DNA from: Formicarius rufipectus
Taxonomy: Eukaryota; Chordata; Aves; Passeriformes; Formicariidae
DNA: 64,000 nt
Reading direction: 5' to 3'
Assembly (NCBI GenBank): GCA_013399695.1
Contig: VXAU01003159.1
Location: forward strand, 886,415-950,414
This document shows, piece by piece, positions 27,372 through 39,133 of the stretch. A program made the position numbers and the translations under genes. Below the pieces are notes generated by a model that worked only from the letters and a program-made list of their open reading frames with translations, did not search any database and had not been told where the DNA came from. How positions within the stretch are numbered: the stretch's first letter is position 1; each line of letters opens with the position of its first letter.

Positions 27372-27944
27372 ATTAAGCACTTGTGATGGAACCAAGTCAG
27401 ACACGCAACACTCTATTAAGTCAAAGATTAGTAGCCAAGGAAAACCTTGCTTCCAAAATTTCCAAGGGGTGCAACAGAATTCTACTCCTCAGAACTTCTG
27501 CAGGTGGGCACCTGGCCTAGCAGATGCATCTCCTGGGGGCAGTCAACCTCACTAGTTTGCTACTGGTAAGCTGCATGACTCATTACATGCATTCTAAATT
27601 TCTGGTTTAAAGTTTGTTGCTTTTCTGAAAGAGAATAATCCATTTTCAGTTATGCTTGACCTCACACTTACAAAATTAATTTACAGTATTCCCCTGTGAG
27701 TTATGCTTATAATGTCATTTTTAAGTATGAAAACTCAGATTGTGTGGAATTGCATCAAAAGTAGATAAAAATCAAATATCCTTCAACTTCAAATGTAATT
27801 ATAAACACTTCTCCAAAAGAAAGCTTATACAGTTACCCATTGCTGGCCTTCTCTGCTGGCAACAGTTCAATTTTATTTCTTGGGCTAGTTTTAAAACATG
27901 GAATTGTTTCAGTATCACTCTCTGAGAAAGAACACCAAATTTAC

Positions 27945-28073
27945 CAGCTCTCGAGGTAGAAAGGCCTCCTCCTGACGAGCCACAATGAGACAGACAGTTT
28001 CCCCTTGCTTTGTGCTCCTCAGCATAGCTACAAGCTCTTCCTGGGTCCTGCCAGTGACGTCCCGTCCATTCAC
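27945..28073 (-). CDS. PARD3B: PARD3B exon: second half of PDZ2
   Basis: This 129-nt exon holds exactly 43 codons: VNGRDVTGRTQEELVAMLR and on to STKQGETVCLIVARQEEAF, ending LPREL. It supplies the alpha-B helix (QEELVAMLRS) that lines the ligand groove and the last strand of PDZ2. The acceptor TTTGTGGTCTGGTAG and donor CTG|GTAAAT are both clear, and both ends are phase 0. The match to PARD3B is close throughout. A skipped copy would remove the ligand-groove helix without shifting the frame, since the length is a multiple of three. Confidence 0.96.
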
Positions 28074-28804
28074 CTACCAGACCACAAAGAAGAGGGGATG
28101 TCATATCGGTGAGTAAGAGCTGCCTTTTATCATCATCATCCCCTCCTCTAACACAGGTGTCATTCAGTGACCGAGAGCAAAGAAAAATTAGCATCAGCTC
28201 CCACACCGTCTCCCCCTCTGGCCCTGCACAGATCACTTAACCTTTTCCTCCTCATTTTCACCATCTGTTAAAGCAGCTCTGTAGTACTTATCCACCTTGC
28301 AGGGGGCTTGTGAGGCTTAATTAGTTTGTAAAGCACTTTGAAGATGAAAAGTGCAGAAACAAGACCTAAGTATTAAAACTGTTTACCTTAAGAGCTTTTT
28401 GAGGTTAGTAAGTAGAAATAACCCATTAGATAATGATATTGTAACTCACAAGATACCTGAAAATTTTAAATAGACGGATTCAAGAAAAAATGCCTTGGAA
28501 TGAGCTCTTAATCTCAATATTAATTGGAGATTTTTGGATGTGGCTGTTTTGTTCCTAAACTGATACATTTATCTGCTTTAAGAACTAAGACATTACCACG
28601 TTCCCCTAAATATCCCATGGCCTTGTGTGAAAAGAACTGTATTTCCAACTAGCAGTGTGAAATACTTGTTGACATTTTTTTAAACCAAGGGCTACTACTG
28701 TAGTTCTATACATCAACAATATGTGTAAGGAAATAAAATATTTATGACAAAATTAGCAATCAATATTCAACAATGCAAATACAATGGATGTTGTTTATCC
28801 TAAC
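28074..28804 (-). other. PARD3B: PARD3B intron splitting PDZ2 (731 bp)
   Basis: This is the shortest intron in the window. It has donor GAG|GTTAGG and acceptor GTGGTCTGGTAG, phase 0 at both ends. About a fifth of it is an old MIR-like SINE at 28224-28378. The rest is AT-rich with nothing recognised. Confidence 0.92.
28224..28378 (+). mobile_element. Ancient MIR-like CORE-SINE fragment
   Basis: The order of blocks follows the 3' half of MIR-type SINEs. ATCACTTAACCT comes first, then CCTCATTTTCACCATCTGTTAAA, then TAGTACTTATCCACC. Next is a GGGCTTGTGAGG-TTAA block, then GTAAAGCACTTTGAAGATGA near the end. The tRNA-derived head is missing. The copy is strongly diverged, consistent with insertion before birds and mammals split. 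It is antisense to PARD3B. Assignment to MIR rather than another CORE-SINE sharing the L2-like tail is uncertain. Confidence 0.7.
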
Positions 28805-28944
28805 CTCCAGGATTCTGTCTCCTGACTGCAAACGACCATCTTTTACTGCAGCACCTTTTGGTAAAATATTTTTCACAAAGATTGGACCAGGACCATGTAC
28901 TGAAGAATCTCTGGTAACCACAGTGAAACCAAGCCCTTCTGGAC
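28805..28944 (-). CDS. PARD3B: PARD3B exon: first half of PDZ2 with its GLGF loop
   Basis: This 140-nt exon completes the Gly left open by the preceding exon and encodes PEGLGFTVVTRDSS, GPGPIFVKNILPKGAA and KDGRLQSGDRILE. GLGF is the canonical carboxylate-binding loop of PDZ domains. HGPGPIF separates PARD3B from PARD3, which has a different sequence at this place. The acceptor is CTGTCATTCTAG. The donor is GAG|GTTAGG, with an unusual T at intron position 3. The exon ends in phase 0, so the next begins with Val of LEVNGRDV. PDZ2 of Par-3 proteins is described as lipid- and partner-binding, which I infer to apply here. Confidence 0.96.
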
Positions 28945-30562
28945 CTAGAATGACAGATAAAGAACTCCTAACAGAAGTTTCAACAAGCAAATGATGATGA
29001 TTAAAAGTAAGCAAACAAGGTCAGCAACGTATCACCGACACTAATTCAGGTTAGCTCTTCAAAAAAGGAAGCAAACCAAAAGCTGTAAACATGAGCCAAT
29101 TTTCTGCATAGTCTAGAGAAGAAGTCTATCTGCATCAAAACTCATACCTAAATCATCCTGCAACAGCTACAGATGGAAACACTTGTAAGCACATAAGAAT
29201 ACAAAACAAGCAGGAACTCTTTTTTTTAAAGAGTTAACCTTTTCTTTAGATTTAATATTAGTCTTCACATTAATGTCAATAGTCGTTCATAGAATCAAAG
29301 TAATCACAATTGTTTATTTATAAATATAACCTAACAGGTTTTATTAAACTTGGCAAACAGGGAAAATGCCACATGATTTCAATGCAACTGCTGACAACGT
29401 CCTTTTAGGAAGGAACAAAGTGGTATTTCAAAGCTTCCATTAGTGAAGCTGTTTGCTGCTTGAACTAACAACCTCAAGTTCTAACTGATGTTACAATAAG
29501 TAATTAGAGAGTAAAGTCAGGATTAGCAGGTATTGCTTATAAGCCACAAAAATCACCAAGAATAGCAGGGTTCATAAAAATCTTTTTGTATTGAACAGTA
29601 TTACTACCCATGTGATATGTTTTCAGAGATACCATCATGTCAGTATCACACTGCTATAATTTCTAAAAATATAAATTAATGTTTCAAAATCAAAAGCATG
29701 AGATCTAAAATGGGGAAAATTCTGAAGCATGTTTTGTTAACACAAAGCTGAAGAGTTCAGAAGTAAAAATTAATTACTTAAGAATAACAAAAATTAAGAA
29801 ATGAGAGCTTGATTACATTCATTATGTGTTACAAGAATAAAGTTACAGACAGTTTTTAAAAGGGCCAAATTTTAGGATCAAATTTAACCCTCAGCCAAAT
29901 CTGAGACAGAAATTACACAGAAAATACAAATGCTAATTGGGATACGCTTAAGCACATTTTACTACATGTGCATAAACCTGTTATTCCATGCAAAGACAGC
30001 TGCATGGAACAGCATTTAAAGATATACACACAAAGTTCTGCCTCCTGACAGCTGAATAAATATGACAGAGAAAAAAAAGTTTGCAGGAAATAAAAAAGGG
30101 AAAGATAGGTAAATTCGTGGTCAACTTCTCAGAAAACGTAAGAGCAGAGTATATTTTTAAACATATCTTTAAGGGAATGTCCTAACATTGCTGTGGTCAA
30201 TTAGCAGATACAAATGAAATAACAAAGGTCACCAGCAAAGAGTTCAAATTCTTACTCAATACTTTTTAAAAGGCTGAAGCACCTCTTAATACCATGTGTT
30301 GCTCATGAAACAGCTTCCACACAGCCAGTAACAGAGATATCCTAAAAAATCAGTGAATCTGGAGAACATTCATCCAAAATGTACAAGAAAGCTGACTGTT
30401 GAGAAGGCTACTGTTAATGTTCCTTTACCCTTTGCAAAGTTTAGAACTTCTAAATGGTAAATAACTTCCTTGTACTTTTAATGTCACTACTTAAATGAGA
30501 AGTTAACATATCATTATAGGGAACACAGTACAGAATTAATCATATAATCCCCACAGACTTAC
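28945..30562 (-). other. PARD3B: PARD3B intron at the PDZ2 first-strand boundary (1.6 kb)
   Basis: Donor AAAG|GTAAGT and acceptor CTGTCATTCTAG flank 1618 bp of AT-rich sequence. No repeat, exon or RNA gene was recognised. Confidence 0.92.
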
Positions 30563-30918
30563 CTTTCTTCAGGTCGATCTTTATTTTTTTTGCATTTTTC
30601 TTGTTGCCAAAGCCCATGAGGGGTGACAGTGAGGGAGAGGATGGCTTCCTGCTCAGGCGAGGCAGGTTGGGGCTCCTAGCTTGCTGCAGCGTTGCCTGCA
30701 CACCTCCCTCCAAGCTGCTTGCTCCAGCAAGATTCATGGTTTTCAGAAGAGGTTTTGGGTGAACAGGAGGTGGTACCTTTGTTTTTGAGACTCCTCCTTC
30801 GTTATCCAGAAAAAGAGGAGCAATAGCAGACTTCTCATATTGTTCTCGGTTATAGGGAGGAAGGACTTCTAAGACGACACTTTGAAATTTCATTGCCTGA
30901 CGGAAGATGTCCTGAGCC
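30563..30918 (-). CDS. PARD3B: PARD3B exon: end of PDZ1, Ser/Pro-rich linker, first strand of PDZ2
   Basis: This 356-nt exon is the longest in the window (118 codons plus split codons at both ends). It opens with AQDIFRQAMKFQSVVLEVLPP, closing PDZ1. A linker of about 70 residues follows, containing KTKVPPPVH and RKPSSPSLSPLMGFG. It ends with KKNAKKIKIDLKKG, the first strand of PDZ2. The acceptor is TTCTTTTAAAG and the donor AG|GTAAGT, a near-consensus site. The PPPVH and SPSLSPLMGFG blocks are conserved in PARD3B and may be docking or phosphorylation segments; that role is inference. The rest of the linker is variable. At the end of PDZ1 the residues KFQSVVLEV differ from the mammalian form I recall at several positions. 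Confidence 0.95.
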
Positions 30919-33900
30919 CTTTAAAAGAAGGGTATCAAAATTCACATTAAAAAAAAAATAAATCAGAAAATCTGGACAAAGTCTGGAGTTATTTACAGAA
31001 AGTAAGACAGAAATTTAGCTTAACTTCACATCTACTTTTTCCTAAAAAGTACACATGAAATAAGAGTTCTAAATTACAGCATTTCCCTACATTTCAAGTA
31101 GGAACATCATACCTGTCAGAATCCCTAGGCTGCTACAAAAACATCAGCCAAAATAAAGTAATGAACACAATTCTCCATGCAGAGCATCAGGAAGGGAAGT
31201 TCTGATGGCAAAAGCTCATCAAAAGACTGTTGAAGTTACAGCTTGTTACTTTTTTCAAGTGCTTGTCTGTTATATATTTTCCTGTAGGCATGGAGGCACA
31301 TGGAGAGCTTAGGACCAATTATTCCTGAGAATGCATCTACCCAGAGCAGGCTCAACTCTCCATCTTCTTCTGAGTCCAGTCTAACTGCTCCTCAGATTCC
31401 TTCATAGTCCCCAGTGCAACTGCTGGCTGATTCCACAGCAACAGGAAAGGATGAGGGTACAGCATATAAGGACACCTTCACAAGAAATGTTGTGACTGCA
31501 AATAGTGCAATAGAAAAGGATGATAGCAAGGGACACAGAGAGATAAAAAAACACCCCTTGTGACCAGAAAGGTGCAACTACTGGAGTGTTTCCACACAAA
31601 TGGGTAAGTAAAGTAGTAGGTACTACTCATATCTTTCAAGGAGTAACCTCTTGCTAGGTGGATACGTGAACTTCACTTAATCTATGCCTTTACAAATGTG
31701 CTCAATTGCAACATCAGAAATTGTATTAGAGCATTTAATGAAACTACTCTCCTTGATAAGGACAGGACAAAGGGGAATGGTTTTAAACTAAAAGTCAGAA
31801 ATGTACATCAGGTGTTGGAAGAAATTCTTAATTCAGAGGTGGTGAGACACCGCAACAGACTGGCCAGGGAAACTGTGGCTGCCCCATCTCTGGAAGTGTT
31901 CAAGGCCTTGAGGAACCTCATCTAGTGGGTGCCATTCCCACCCGTGGCAGAGGGTTGTAACTAGGTGATCCTTAAAGTTCCTTCCCACCCAAATCTATGG
32001 TTTCTACAAATTGATAACATGGTAGCAATTGTGTGTTTGGGTTCCCACGCGTTGCAAAGCAATTAAGACAAGCTGGCCAAAAAAACTGCTCATAAAACCT
32101 TTCCTGCATTTTGAATAACCCGTAGATTCAGTCAATCAAGCCATGTTACAAACATCAGATTCTAAGGAACAGAGGAGATTTTTCTCCTTCTATGCTTTCC
32201 TTTCCTATTTCCTGTGGAAGTAGATTGATTTTCTTCCACAGTGTGAGTACAAACAAAAGTAGTAGCTGAAGCACATTTAGAGACGAAAAATCAAGAACTT
32301 ATGCTCAGCTGAATTAGGTCAAGAGGGAAAGTAATGGCTCCATTAATTTTTAAATAAATCATGGGGTTCTTCTAGGAACATTTTACTTATCTCCTACCTT
32401 TCTATAGCATGCTTGTCAGCCTAAATCAGTACTTCCACTCCCGTCCTGGCTTTGGATTTATACTCAGTTATGTATAAGGAGTCAATGTTGAAAGTAGTTC
32501 TGAATTCATTTTTTACAGTAATACAGAAAGGAAGCTACAACAAACATCAACATCTTGAAAACACGTCTGCTGTTTTCCCAGATCAACAGAGCCACACAGT
32601 AACTCCACCTTGCAGATCTGGCTGGTGGAAAGAGGGGTTGTTTCAAGAGGGTTTTCTGTGGCACGAAGATATTGAAGTCAGGGGGGTCAGCCCCAATGGA
32701 TATGGCTGTGGCCACACTGAGTGTGGATGCATCAAGAGTCAGAATAACCACATTCACTGACAGGAGACACTGCTAGAGAGAAGCCTCAACCTGGGGAAAA
32801 AAAGGTAGTAAGGTTGTAGGAAGCTCTTCTTTCAGCATCATCCTCAAGGGTTAGGTTTCAGAGCTGTAACACTGTCCCCTCAGTCTGTCTGCAGGGGTTA
32901 GAGGTTATCTGTTCACCTACAGCCCATGAGCACTTTCAAGGACAGACATTACTCCAAGAGCAGAAAGCATGGCATGCTTTCAGCATAAGGATGTAAAATC
33001 TTAACTGGGTTTTATTCACACCCCATCTTCATCCTTGCAAGTAGCCACTTGGACACACGTTACAAAATAATTTAATAACTCAGTTTCAAAGAATTAGTAT
33101 TTAAAATGTATGCAAGAGAAAAATGTACGTTCTCCTTCAAACAAAAAATAGTGGAAGTAACTCAAGACCTCCTATGGGAAAGCCTAAGTGCAGTCTTCAG
33201 GGGCAAAAGAACTGGCTGCACTTCAAAGAGAAAAAATAATTAATGGAGAAATTTACATTTCTTGAGCCCCCAAATGCATACTTTAAAGAAATAAGGGAAT
33301 CAGTTAAAAGAGGTGCTACACAACAGAATGTAATTGAATAGATTAGCAGCAAATGAAAAAGCGGACCAACAGTCCCAGTATATAACTATTATGATCATGG
33401 GAATACAGAAAGTAGGCTGCTGCTGTTACAGCTGCAGAAGCAGCAATCATCAGGAGCAATGCAAGAAAGTCTGCTGAAAATGGGAAGAGACAGCACGTAA
33501 CAGTCTCTGCTAAGTGTTAAAACAGCTTTTACAAGGGTTACAAAGAGATGTCAATTCGAAACTAGCCAACTGATTTTCCTCTCAAAGGAAAATTTGATTG
33601 CTATTTCTGGGTCAATAGTCACTGGGACAATACTTAGTCACATCTTTTACAACTACTTTTTCAACTACATTTCTGTAGCTTGGACTTCTGTCACATCAGT
33701 ACAGTTATGTCATGCCAGAAGAAAACTAAAAGGCATATTTCGCTGAGAGTAGTTTCAACCTGGAAAGCAGCTTTCTTTAGCCACTCTTCACCACCAGGGA
33801 AGAGAGAGAATATAGAAGGTTAGTCTGGAAGACAGTTCAGCAGAACACTGTAAGACTTGGAAACAGGCTAGAGGCCATCCAAAATACTCCACTCAGTCCC

Positions 33901-35388
33901 CAAACAGATGCCAAGCCCTCACTATCCACAGTTTTCCTCCTCAGATCCAATGCCACTGCAACCACACTACTTGAATTTGTAACATAAGGAGACTTAGACC
34001 AACTAAATTAGGCTCTGCTCTGAGACCACCTTAAATCACCTTTAAGTTGCTTTTCTCTCTCTCAGTGACAGAGACACAGTTTAACAAGACTGGTCTCTCT
34101 AAGCTAACCCTCATGATATATATTCCTTCCAAGCCCCAAAACTTTACAAAAGCCTGGAGAAAGCAAAGTGTCCTTCATTTCTTATTTTGAAGAAAAGCCT
34201 GACAGAGAACTGGAAAGTTTTCTGCAATATTTCTAACTGCCCCAAAATGTAGTAATCTTACAGAAAAATACACAGCCCTCCACGAACATCTCATGGGTTG
34301 AAGGCTCTGGAGGTCTAGTTACATTGAGGAGAAAACACAAAGGAGACAATAAATTTGTAAAGAAAAGATCACATACAATTATGTTCTGATAAAGTTGATA
34401 GCTTATGTGGGAATTTCCATGGATGGAAGACAATGGTGTGTGCTATATCACAGTAGGAAGCCCTTAGCACCAAATATGCAGAAAGCTGTAAATGAAGAGC
34501 TACCAGGAAACAAAAAGTAGAGTCTCAGGAACAAGAATACCTACACTATAGGACTACATCAGCTTAATGAAAACCTGTTTTGCAAATATTTATCCCTAAC
34601 TGTGAAATTACCTATTTGATTTGAGTCTGGAAATCTTAAACATTTGGCTTACTGTTTAGAAAGTTAAGCCTTGACTCCCTTGACATCTCAATAGGTTTTT
34701 GTTATATTATAAACCATCACTCAGCTGTCTAAACATATGGATTAAAAGCAAAAACAAATTTCTATTTAATTACTACAGCAAATATCTGTGAAATTTGAGA
34801 GGCTATTCTTTTGTGCAACAATGTCACATTAATTCACAGGTGATCAAAACAACCTGTTACTTAAAAAAAATATTTGAAATAGACAATAAAAGTCAGCAGA
34901 TTTTTAATAAAAGTCATAAGAAGTGAGACCTACCATTTAGCTCAACTAATCATAGTTTGACAGTAGGAGTATTTATAAAAAAATTGAATGCTGAAATAGC
35001 TGCAGCACATAAAAAAATCTTGTTTCATTTGCAAAACAATGTTAAAAACCATGCTGTGAAATAGGCTCATTCTGAAAGTCTTATGAGGGAAGAATTACAA
35101 GGAAAATCTTGTAAAAATAATAGAAGCACCAGAAAGTGAAGAGAGCGATTACAAAACTGGATGCTGCCTAAATTAAGGAAGCTCAGTAAGTTCACTAAAA
35201 CTACAAGAAGATACACCTCCTCAAACTTCACCTTATTTTGAGGTTTCCGAAAGAAAATTACCATGTTTCTGCAGGTATCAATTTGACAGATATGTCATCT
35301 GAAACAAGCATTTATCTCTTTAGGAAACACCAACACGGTGCTGTATAAAATCCTGGGTAGTTAGAAGTACCAGTAAGGCAGCACTCAC
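30919..35388 (-). other. PARD3B: PARD3B intron within PDZ1 (4.5 kb)
   Basis: Donor CA|GTGAGT and acceptor TTCTTTTAAAG. The intron falls in a Gln codon of FAQAQD. It contains a CR1 3'-end fragment at about 31755-32006 on the plus strand. The remainder appears unique and noncoding. Confidence 0.9.
31755..32006 (+). mobile_element. CR1 LINE 3'-end fragment
   Basis: The plus strand encodes the C-terminal end of the CR1 reverse-transcriptase protein: RTKGNGFKLKV, then SEVVRHRNRLARETVAAPSLE and VFKALRNLI before a stop. The typical CR1 3' untranslated tail follows, with a GATCCTTAAAG-TTCCTTCCCACCC-ATCTATGG sequence. It is strongly truncated at the 5' end (only about 250 bp remain). Orientation is opposite to PARD3B. 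The gap between KLKVRNVH and the EILN block shows internal divergence. Confidence 0.9.
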
Positions 35389-35514
35389 TGTGCAAAGGTT
35401 TTATCTGTAAGGTCCACGTGGTTGATCCTCACAATGCACTCATTTTCATGGAACAGACCATCACGCCTAGATCTGCTGTCTTCTTCAATACCACGGATAA
35501 AGAGTCCCAGCATT
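35389..35514 (-). CDS. PARD3B: PARD3B exon: middle of PDZ1
   Basis: This 126-nt exon carries MLGLFIRGIEEDSRSRR followed by DGLFHENECIVRINHVDL and TDKTFA, the central strands and main helix of PDZ1. The acceptor GTTTTGCCTTTTAG has a good pyrimidine tract, and the donor is CA|GTGAGT. It begins with the last base of Arg and ends with CA, completed to Gln by the next exon (FAQAQDIFRQ). The motif GLFHENECIV is a strong Par-3 family signature. Compared with remembered mammalian sequences there are conservative changes (Lys to Arg, Asn to His near the NHVDL turn) and no disabling ones. Confidence 0.95.
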
Positions 35515-38500
35515 CTAAAAGGCAAAACACAGGTGAAAACTCTCCTCACTGTGGTGATAGGAATTTACAGCAACTAAACATAGATATTAAACTCTACTGT
35601 GGAGGAGATGAAAAAACTGTTACCAAGTGCCTACCAGAGAGAAAGGACTTCCAGCTCACTTAACTAAAAAGGAGAGGAGTCCAAGAAAACACCAAAAAAA
35701 TATTGCTGGACACTAATGCTATACTACTTACTAGAACTTCAGAAGCATTAACTCCTGTAGGTCATGCCTGGAGAAAACACAGGAAAACACCTGTATCTCC
35801 CTTCCAGTCTAAAATGTTGATGTAGCTTATGCAACACTTTTCTGTCCCTAAGTAAGATTATATTGCTCCAAAGAAAAGCACAAACAGATCAAAAGTAATT
35901 TTCTACCTTGACCATAATAAAATAAACACACATTACAATAAGATAAAAAAATAACTGACATTTCTACTTCTGAGAAATCTCTGAAACTTTCCAGTTGCCA
36001 AAAACCCTTGCTGTGATGTAAGACAGCAATACTACTGACTCATGTGGCAGGACAGCAGCAGAATTTTAAAGCCCAAGTTGTTTTCGAACAGGCCAAGTGC
36101 AAGTGAACACGGAGGTGCAGCACAGAATAATGCAATAAGTGAACATGTGTGCCTGGTGCAAAATTCCAGTGTTGATAACTCTGCTGGGAGTACCAGGCTA
36201 ATCCTGACCTCGCTGGAGCATCTCTGTATTGCAAACTATAATTCAACATAGATATATCCCATGATACCAGTACAATGCCCCAAAAAACTGGACAACTTTG
36301 TGTTTGTGAAGAACTTTTATAATCAATCTCTGTCCACCAAATTTCCATACTGCATCAGCAAAGGCAGATGACCTTTAGAGACCATTTTCTATTGCTTAGA
36401 CTCCATAAAATATTCATGTGCAATTTTCAAGGTGCCAGCACTCCAACCACAAAACAGAAGTCTTGAATTTTTGACTCAGCTTCATGACTGCCCCTCATAT
36501 ATAACTCCGCTCAACAGATTTGCAGCACACCATTAACTATCTCAAATGACACTATATTCACTGTGCATCTGATTTTCAATTTACTGGATAATAAGATTTA
36601 AAAATTTAAACTTGTGTCCTATCAATTACTGAGTGAAAACTTGGTTCCTACTGAATATTACTTTTTCAAGATACCTAACCAAAAAAAAATGGTTTAATAG
36701 CATAAAGATTCTCTTTCAACCAGTGTTACCCTTCACTAAAGGATTCAAAGGGACAGTGGTGGTGAGGGGCTGCAGCCCTTCTCATGACATCCAACTAGTG
36801 GCCATCAAAAACCTAAACCCTAAGAACTAATTAAATGCAATTATGTTAAGATGCAACCAGTAAAAGTAGATAAATAAAAGAAATTACAAATTAAGTTGGC
36901 TGCCGACTAATCCTATGTAATTAGACATTGCACACATGTACTGCAATAGGACTGCTCACTTATCTGACACAGTGTGCTGTACTGACTGAGTGGCTTGAGT
37001 TACATATGTTGGGATATCTTAAATTCATTCCTTCATTATTTTTTTCCACAGTCTCAATTTTAGCATTTAAAGGCACTATTAAATTTTTGTTTCCTTTTTT
37101 ATGATATTTAAGTACAAAAGAAGGGGGGGGAATTATTTCCATTACTTTTGTAGTTCCTGTAAACATTAGGATTTTATAAATGAACACGATGACCTCTAGA
37201 AAAGCTTTGGTCTGCAGCAGCACTAGGCTAACACCAGCATTACCTTATTAGAAGATAACTTTACAATTTAAATACCAGACCAAGGTAGTCATGGCCAGCA
37301 CATCCGTATAAATTCTATTGTGTCATTAACAGAAATAAAAGATGCTCCTCTGTACTTTCTCATGTTACAATGAGTTACAGCTTATACACTATCTTGGGCT
37401 TGATTAAATAAGAGGGTCAAGTGATTTAAGTCACTCCAGTGCTTTAACAAAGGTACCAGTAGAGTTCCGCCAAGAGTCATGAAAATTTCTAGACAACTGA
37501 TTAAACAACAAGCAGTTCACCTTGCAAAGACCCTTCTTCTCCAAGGGATTCCCAAAACTATTTGTAAATATGGACATATTAACATGCATGCAATGGAGAG
37601 CACACAATGCCACTTCTTCATGGCTTTAAAGGCTGCACTCCACACAGTGATACTGGAGAACAGAACTGTATTTCAGTCACAGTAGTTATTGATTTCAATA
37701 GCTTGCAATTTCAGCACATTTCTTTATGAATGATCTTGAAATACGGTGTATACACTACAACCTCTATGGCATGCCTACATAAAATCTGCATTTCATTGTG
37801 GGATAACAAACACAAGTGCCTTTTTCAAAACATCAGGCAGCCTGTATAGCCAAGGACCTAACTTAGACCTCCCACAGTTCCCATCAAAGACCTACTTTTG
37901 TCTTGAGACAGTGATGACATTTTTACAGGCAGCAGGTGGACAGCTATTTTCCCTTTTGGTAAATAAAACAATCTGAATTAATTTGAGTCCACTTACTAAC
38001 TCAGATCTTGCCAAGAAAACCTTTACACACACACAGACAAGGTAATTCCATCCTTCACATTCTCTGTTCTACATGGAAGTTGACAAGTAAAGAAATGTTT
38101 AAGAATTAGTCAATTTTTACTTTTGCAGTAATTGTCCTTGTGTTACAGGCATCCATTTTACTATAGAGTCATTTATGGCTCTGGCAATTTCCCATCTCTT
38201 ATTCACAGTTGCCAGTGTCAAATTAACTCTCTGGCTAAGCCTCTATGAAAAATTTCAGCCTAGATTTTTCTTTTTTTTTTAACACATCTCAGTTACATGA
38301 CTTAGAAAACAGTTATAATGAAAATGCTGACGCAGTCTTACCTACAGCACATCAAGATGAGCACGCTGCTGTAACAGGCTTTTGTGATCTCAATGGACTA
38401 TGTTAAATCACTTATAATTAAAGTAATTGCATTGTGACAAAGAAAAGTTCATGGTATAGTGCACATTTTGTAAATGTTATACAAACAAATCTGAAATATG

Positions 38501-38599
38501 GCTTGAAAAATAGGAGGCATGAACATGTAAGCAATTTTTTTGACTTTTCTTGTCTGATATATCACTAAGGAAGGACCTATGCAGAGACATCTGATTGGG

Positions 38600-38675
38600 A
38601 AAAATCAAAACAAAACAAACAACAAACACAAACACCAACAGCATAACCAAACCCAGCCCAACACCACACCAAACT
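38600..38675. repeat. A/C-rich low-complexity tract
   Basis: About 75 bases of CAAAACAAAC and CAACACC units, nearly free of G and T. Same class as the tracts near 283, 8641, 19675 and 57034. Confidence 0.75.
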
Positions 38676-38764
38676 ACTGAGTCTAGTTTACTATTCAGAG
38701 AACAAAACAAGAGACAATTAAAGGGACGTTTATGAACAAAGAGGTTGGTATTGACTGAAACAAC

Positions 38765-38873
38765 AGGATGTGGCACTTAGCGCTGTGGTCTGGTTAACAA
38801 GGTGGAAATCAGTCCAAGGTTGGACTCAACTACCTTGGAGATGTCTTCCAACCTAAATGACTCCATGGCTGTC
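38765..38873 (+). mobile_element. CR1 LINE 3'-UTR fragment
   Basis: The sequence matches the 3' tail common to many avian CR1 copies. ATGTGGCACTTAGCGCTGTG is followed by TGGTCTGGTT, then TTGGACTCAACTACCTTGGA, and it ends TTCCAACCTAAATGA with TCCATGG. Only about 110 bp of tail remain, with no coding part. It is antisense to PARD3B and ends about 170 bp from the first PDZ1 exon. Confidence 0.88.
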
Positions 38874-39046
38874 TCGTATACAACTTAGGCTAGTTAATAT
38901 TTTGGTAACAGAAAACAGTGTCATAAACCAATTATCTTTTAAGTATTTGTTTTCTTTCCTTATGGTAAACAGTAGGTATTTTAAGACAAGCATAACTGAA
39001 ATTCCTTCATTAATGTACTTCTTGAGCAATGCAGAAAATACCTTAC

Positions 39047-39133
39047 CTTCCACTCAAAGATGAAAAAAAGGGCACTACATGTATTCCCAAGGGTCCACCT
39101 TCCCCAGAAATCTCCACAGTTTTTGTCATTTCA
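39047..39133 (-). CDS. PARD3B: PARD3B exon: start of PDZ1 with its PLGI carboxylate-binding loop
   Basis: This 87-nt exon encodes TVEISGEGGPLGIHVVPFFSS and neighbouring residues. The loop that binds ligand carboxyl ends, GLGF in typical PDZ domains, is PLGI here, as usual for Par-3 PDZ1. The acceptor is CTCTTTTTTAG and the donor AG|GTAAGG. The exon starts with the third base of a Ser codon and ends with two bases of an Arg codon that the next exon completes (SGR-MLGLFIRG). PDZ1 of Par-3 proteins binds partners such as junctional adhesion molecules and Par-6 in the family literature. The residues through the loop look intact, so a functional fold is expected. Confidence 0.93.

Larger units (their letters stand above)
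14350..27944 (-). other. PARD3B: PARD3B intron between PDZ2 and PDZ3 exons (13.6 kb)
   Basis: This is the largest complete intron in the window, with donor CTG|GTAAAT and acceptor TCTCCAACAG. It contains a G/T-rich tract at 16448-16500, a 5'-truncated CR1 LINE at 18661-19673 with an A/C tract abutting it, and one unresolved base at 27371. A moderately GC-rich patch at about 16690-16900 has no recognisable coding content. I saw no other exon or RNA gene. Confidence 0.85.
35515..39046 (-). other. PARD3B: PARD3B intron within PDZ1 (3.5 kb)
   Basis: Donor AG|GTAAGG and acceptor GTTTTGCCTTTTAG, splitting an Arg codon in SGR-MLG. It contains an A/C-rich tract at 38600-38675 and a short CR1 3' fragment at 38765-38873 close to the upstream exon. 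Nothing else was recognised. Confidence 0.9.
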
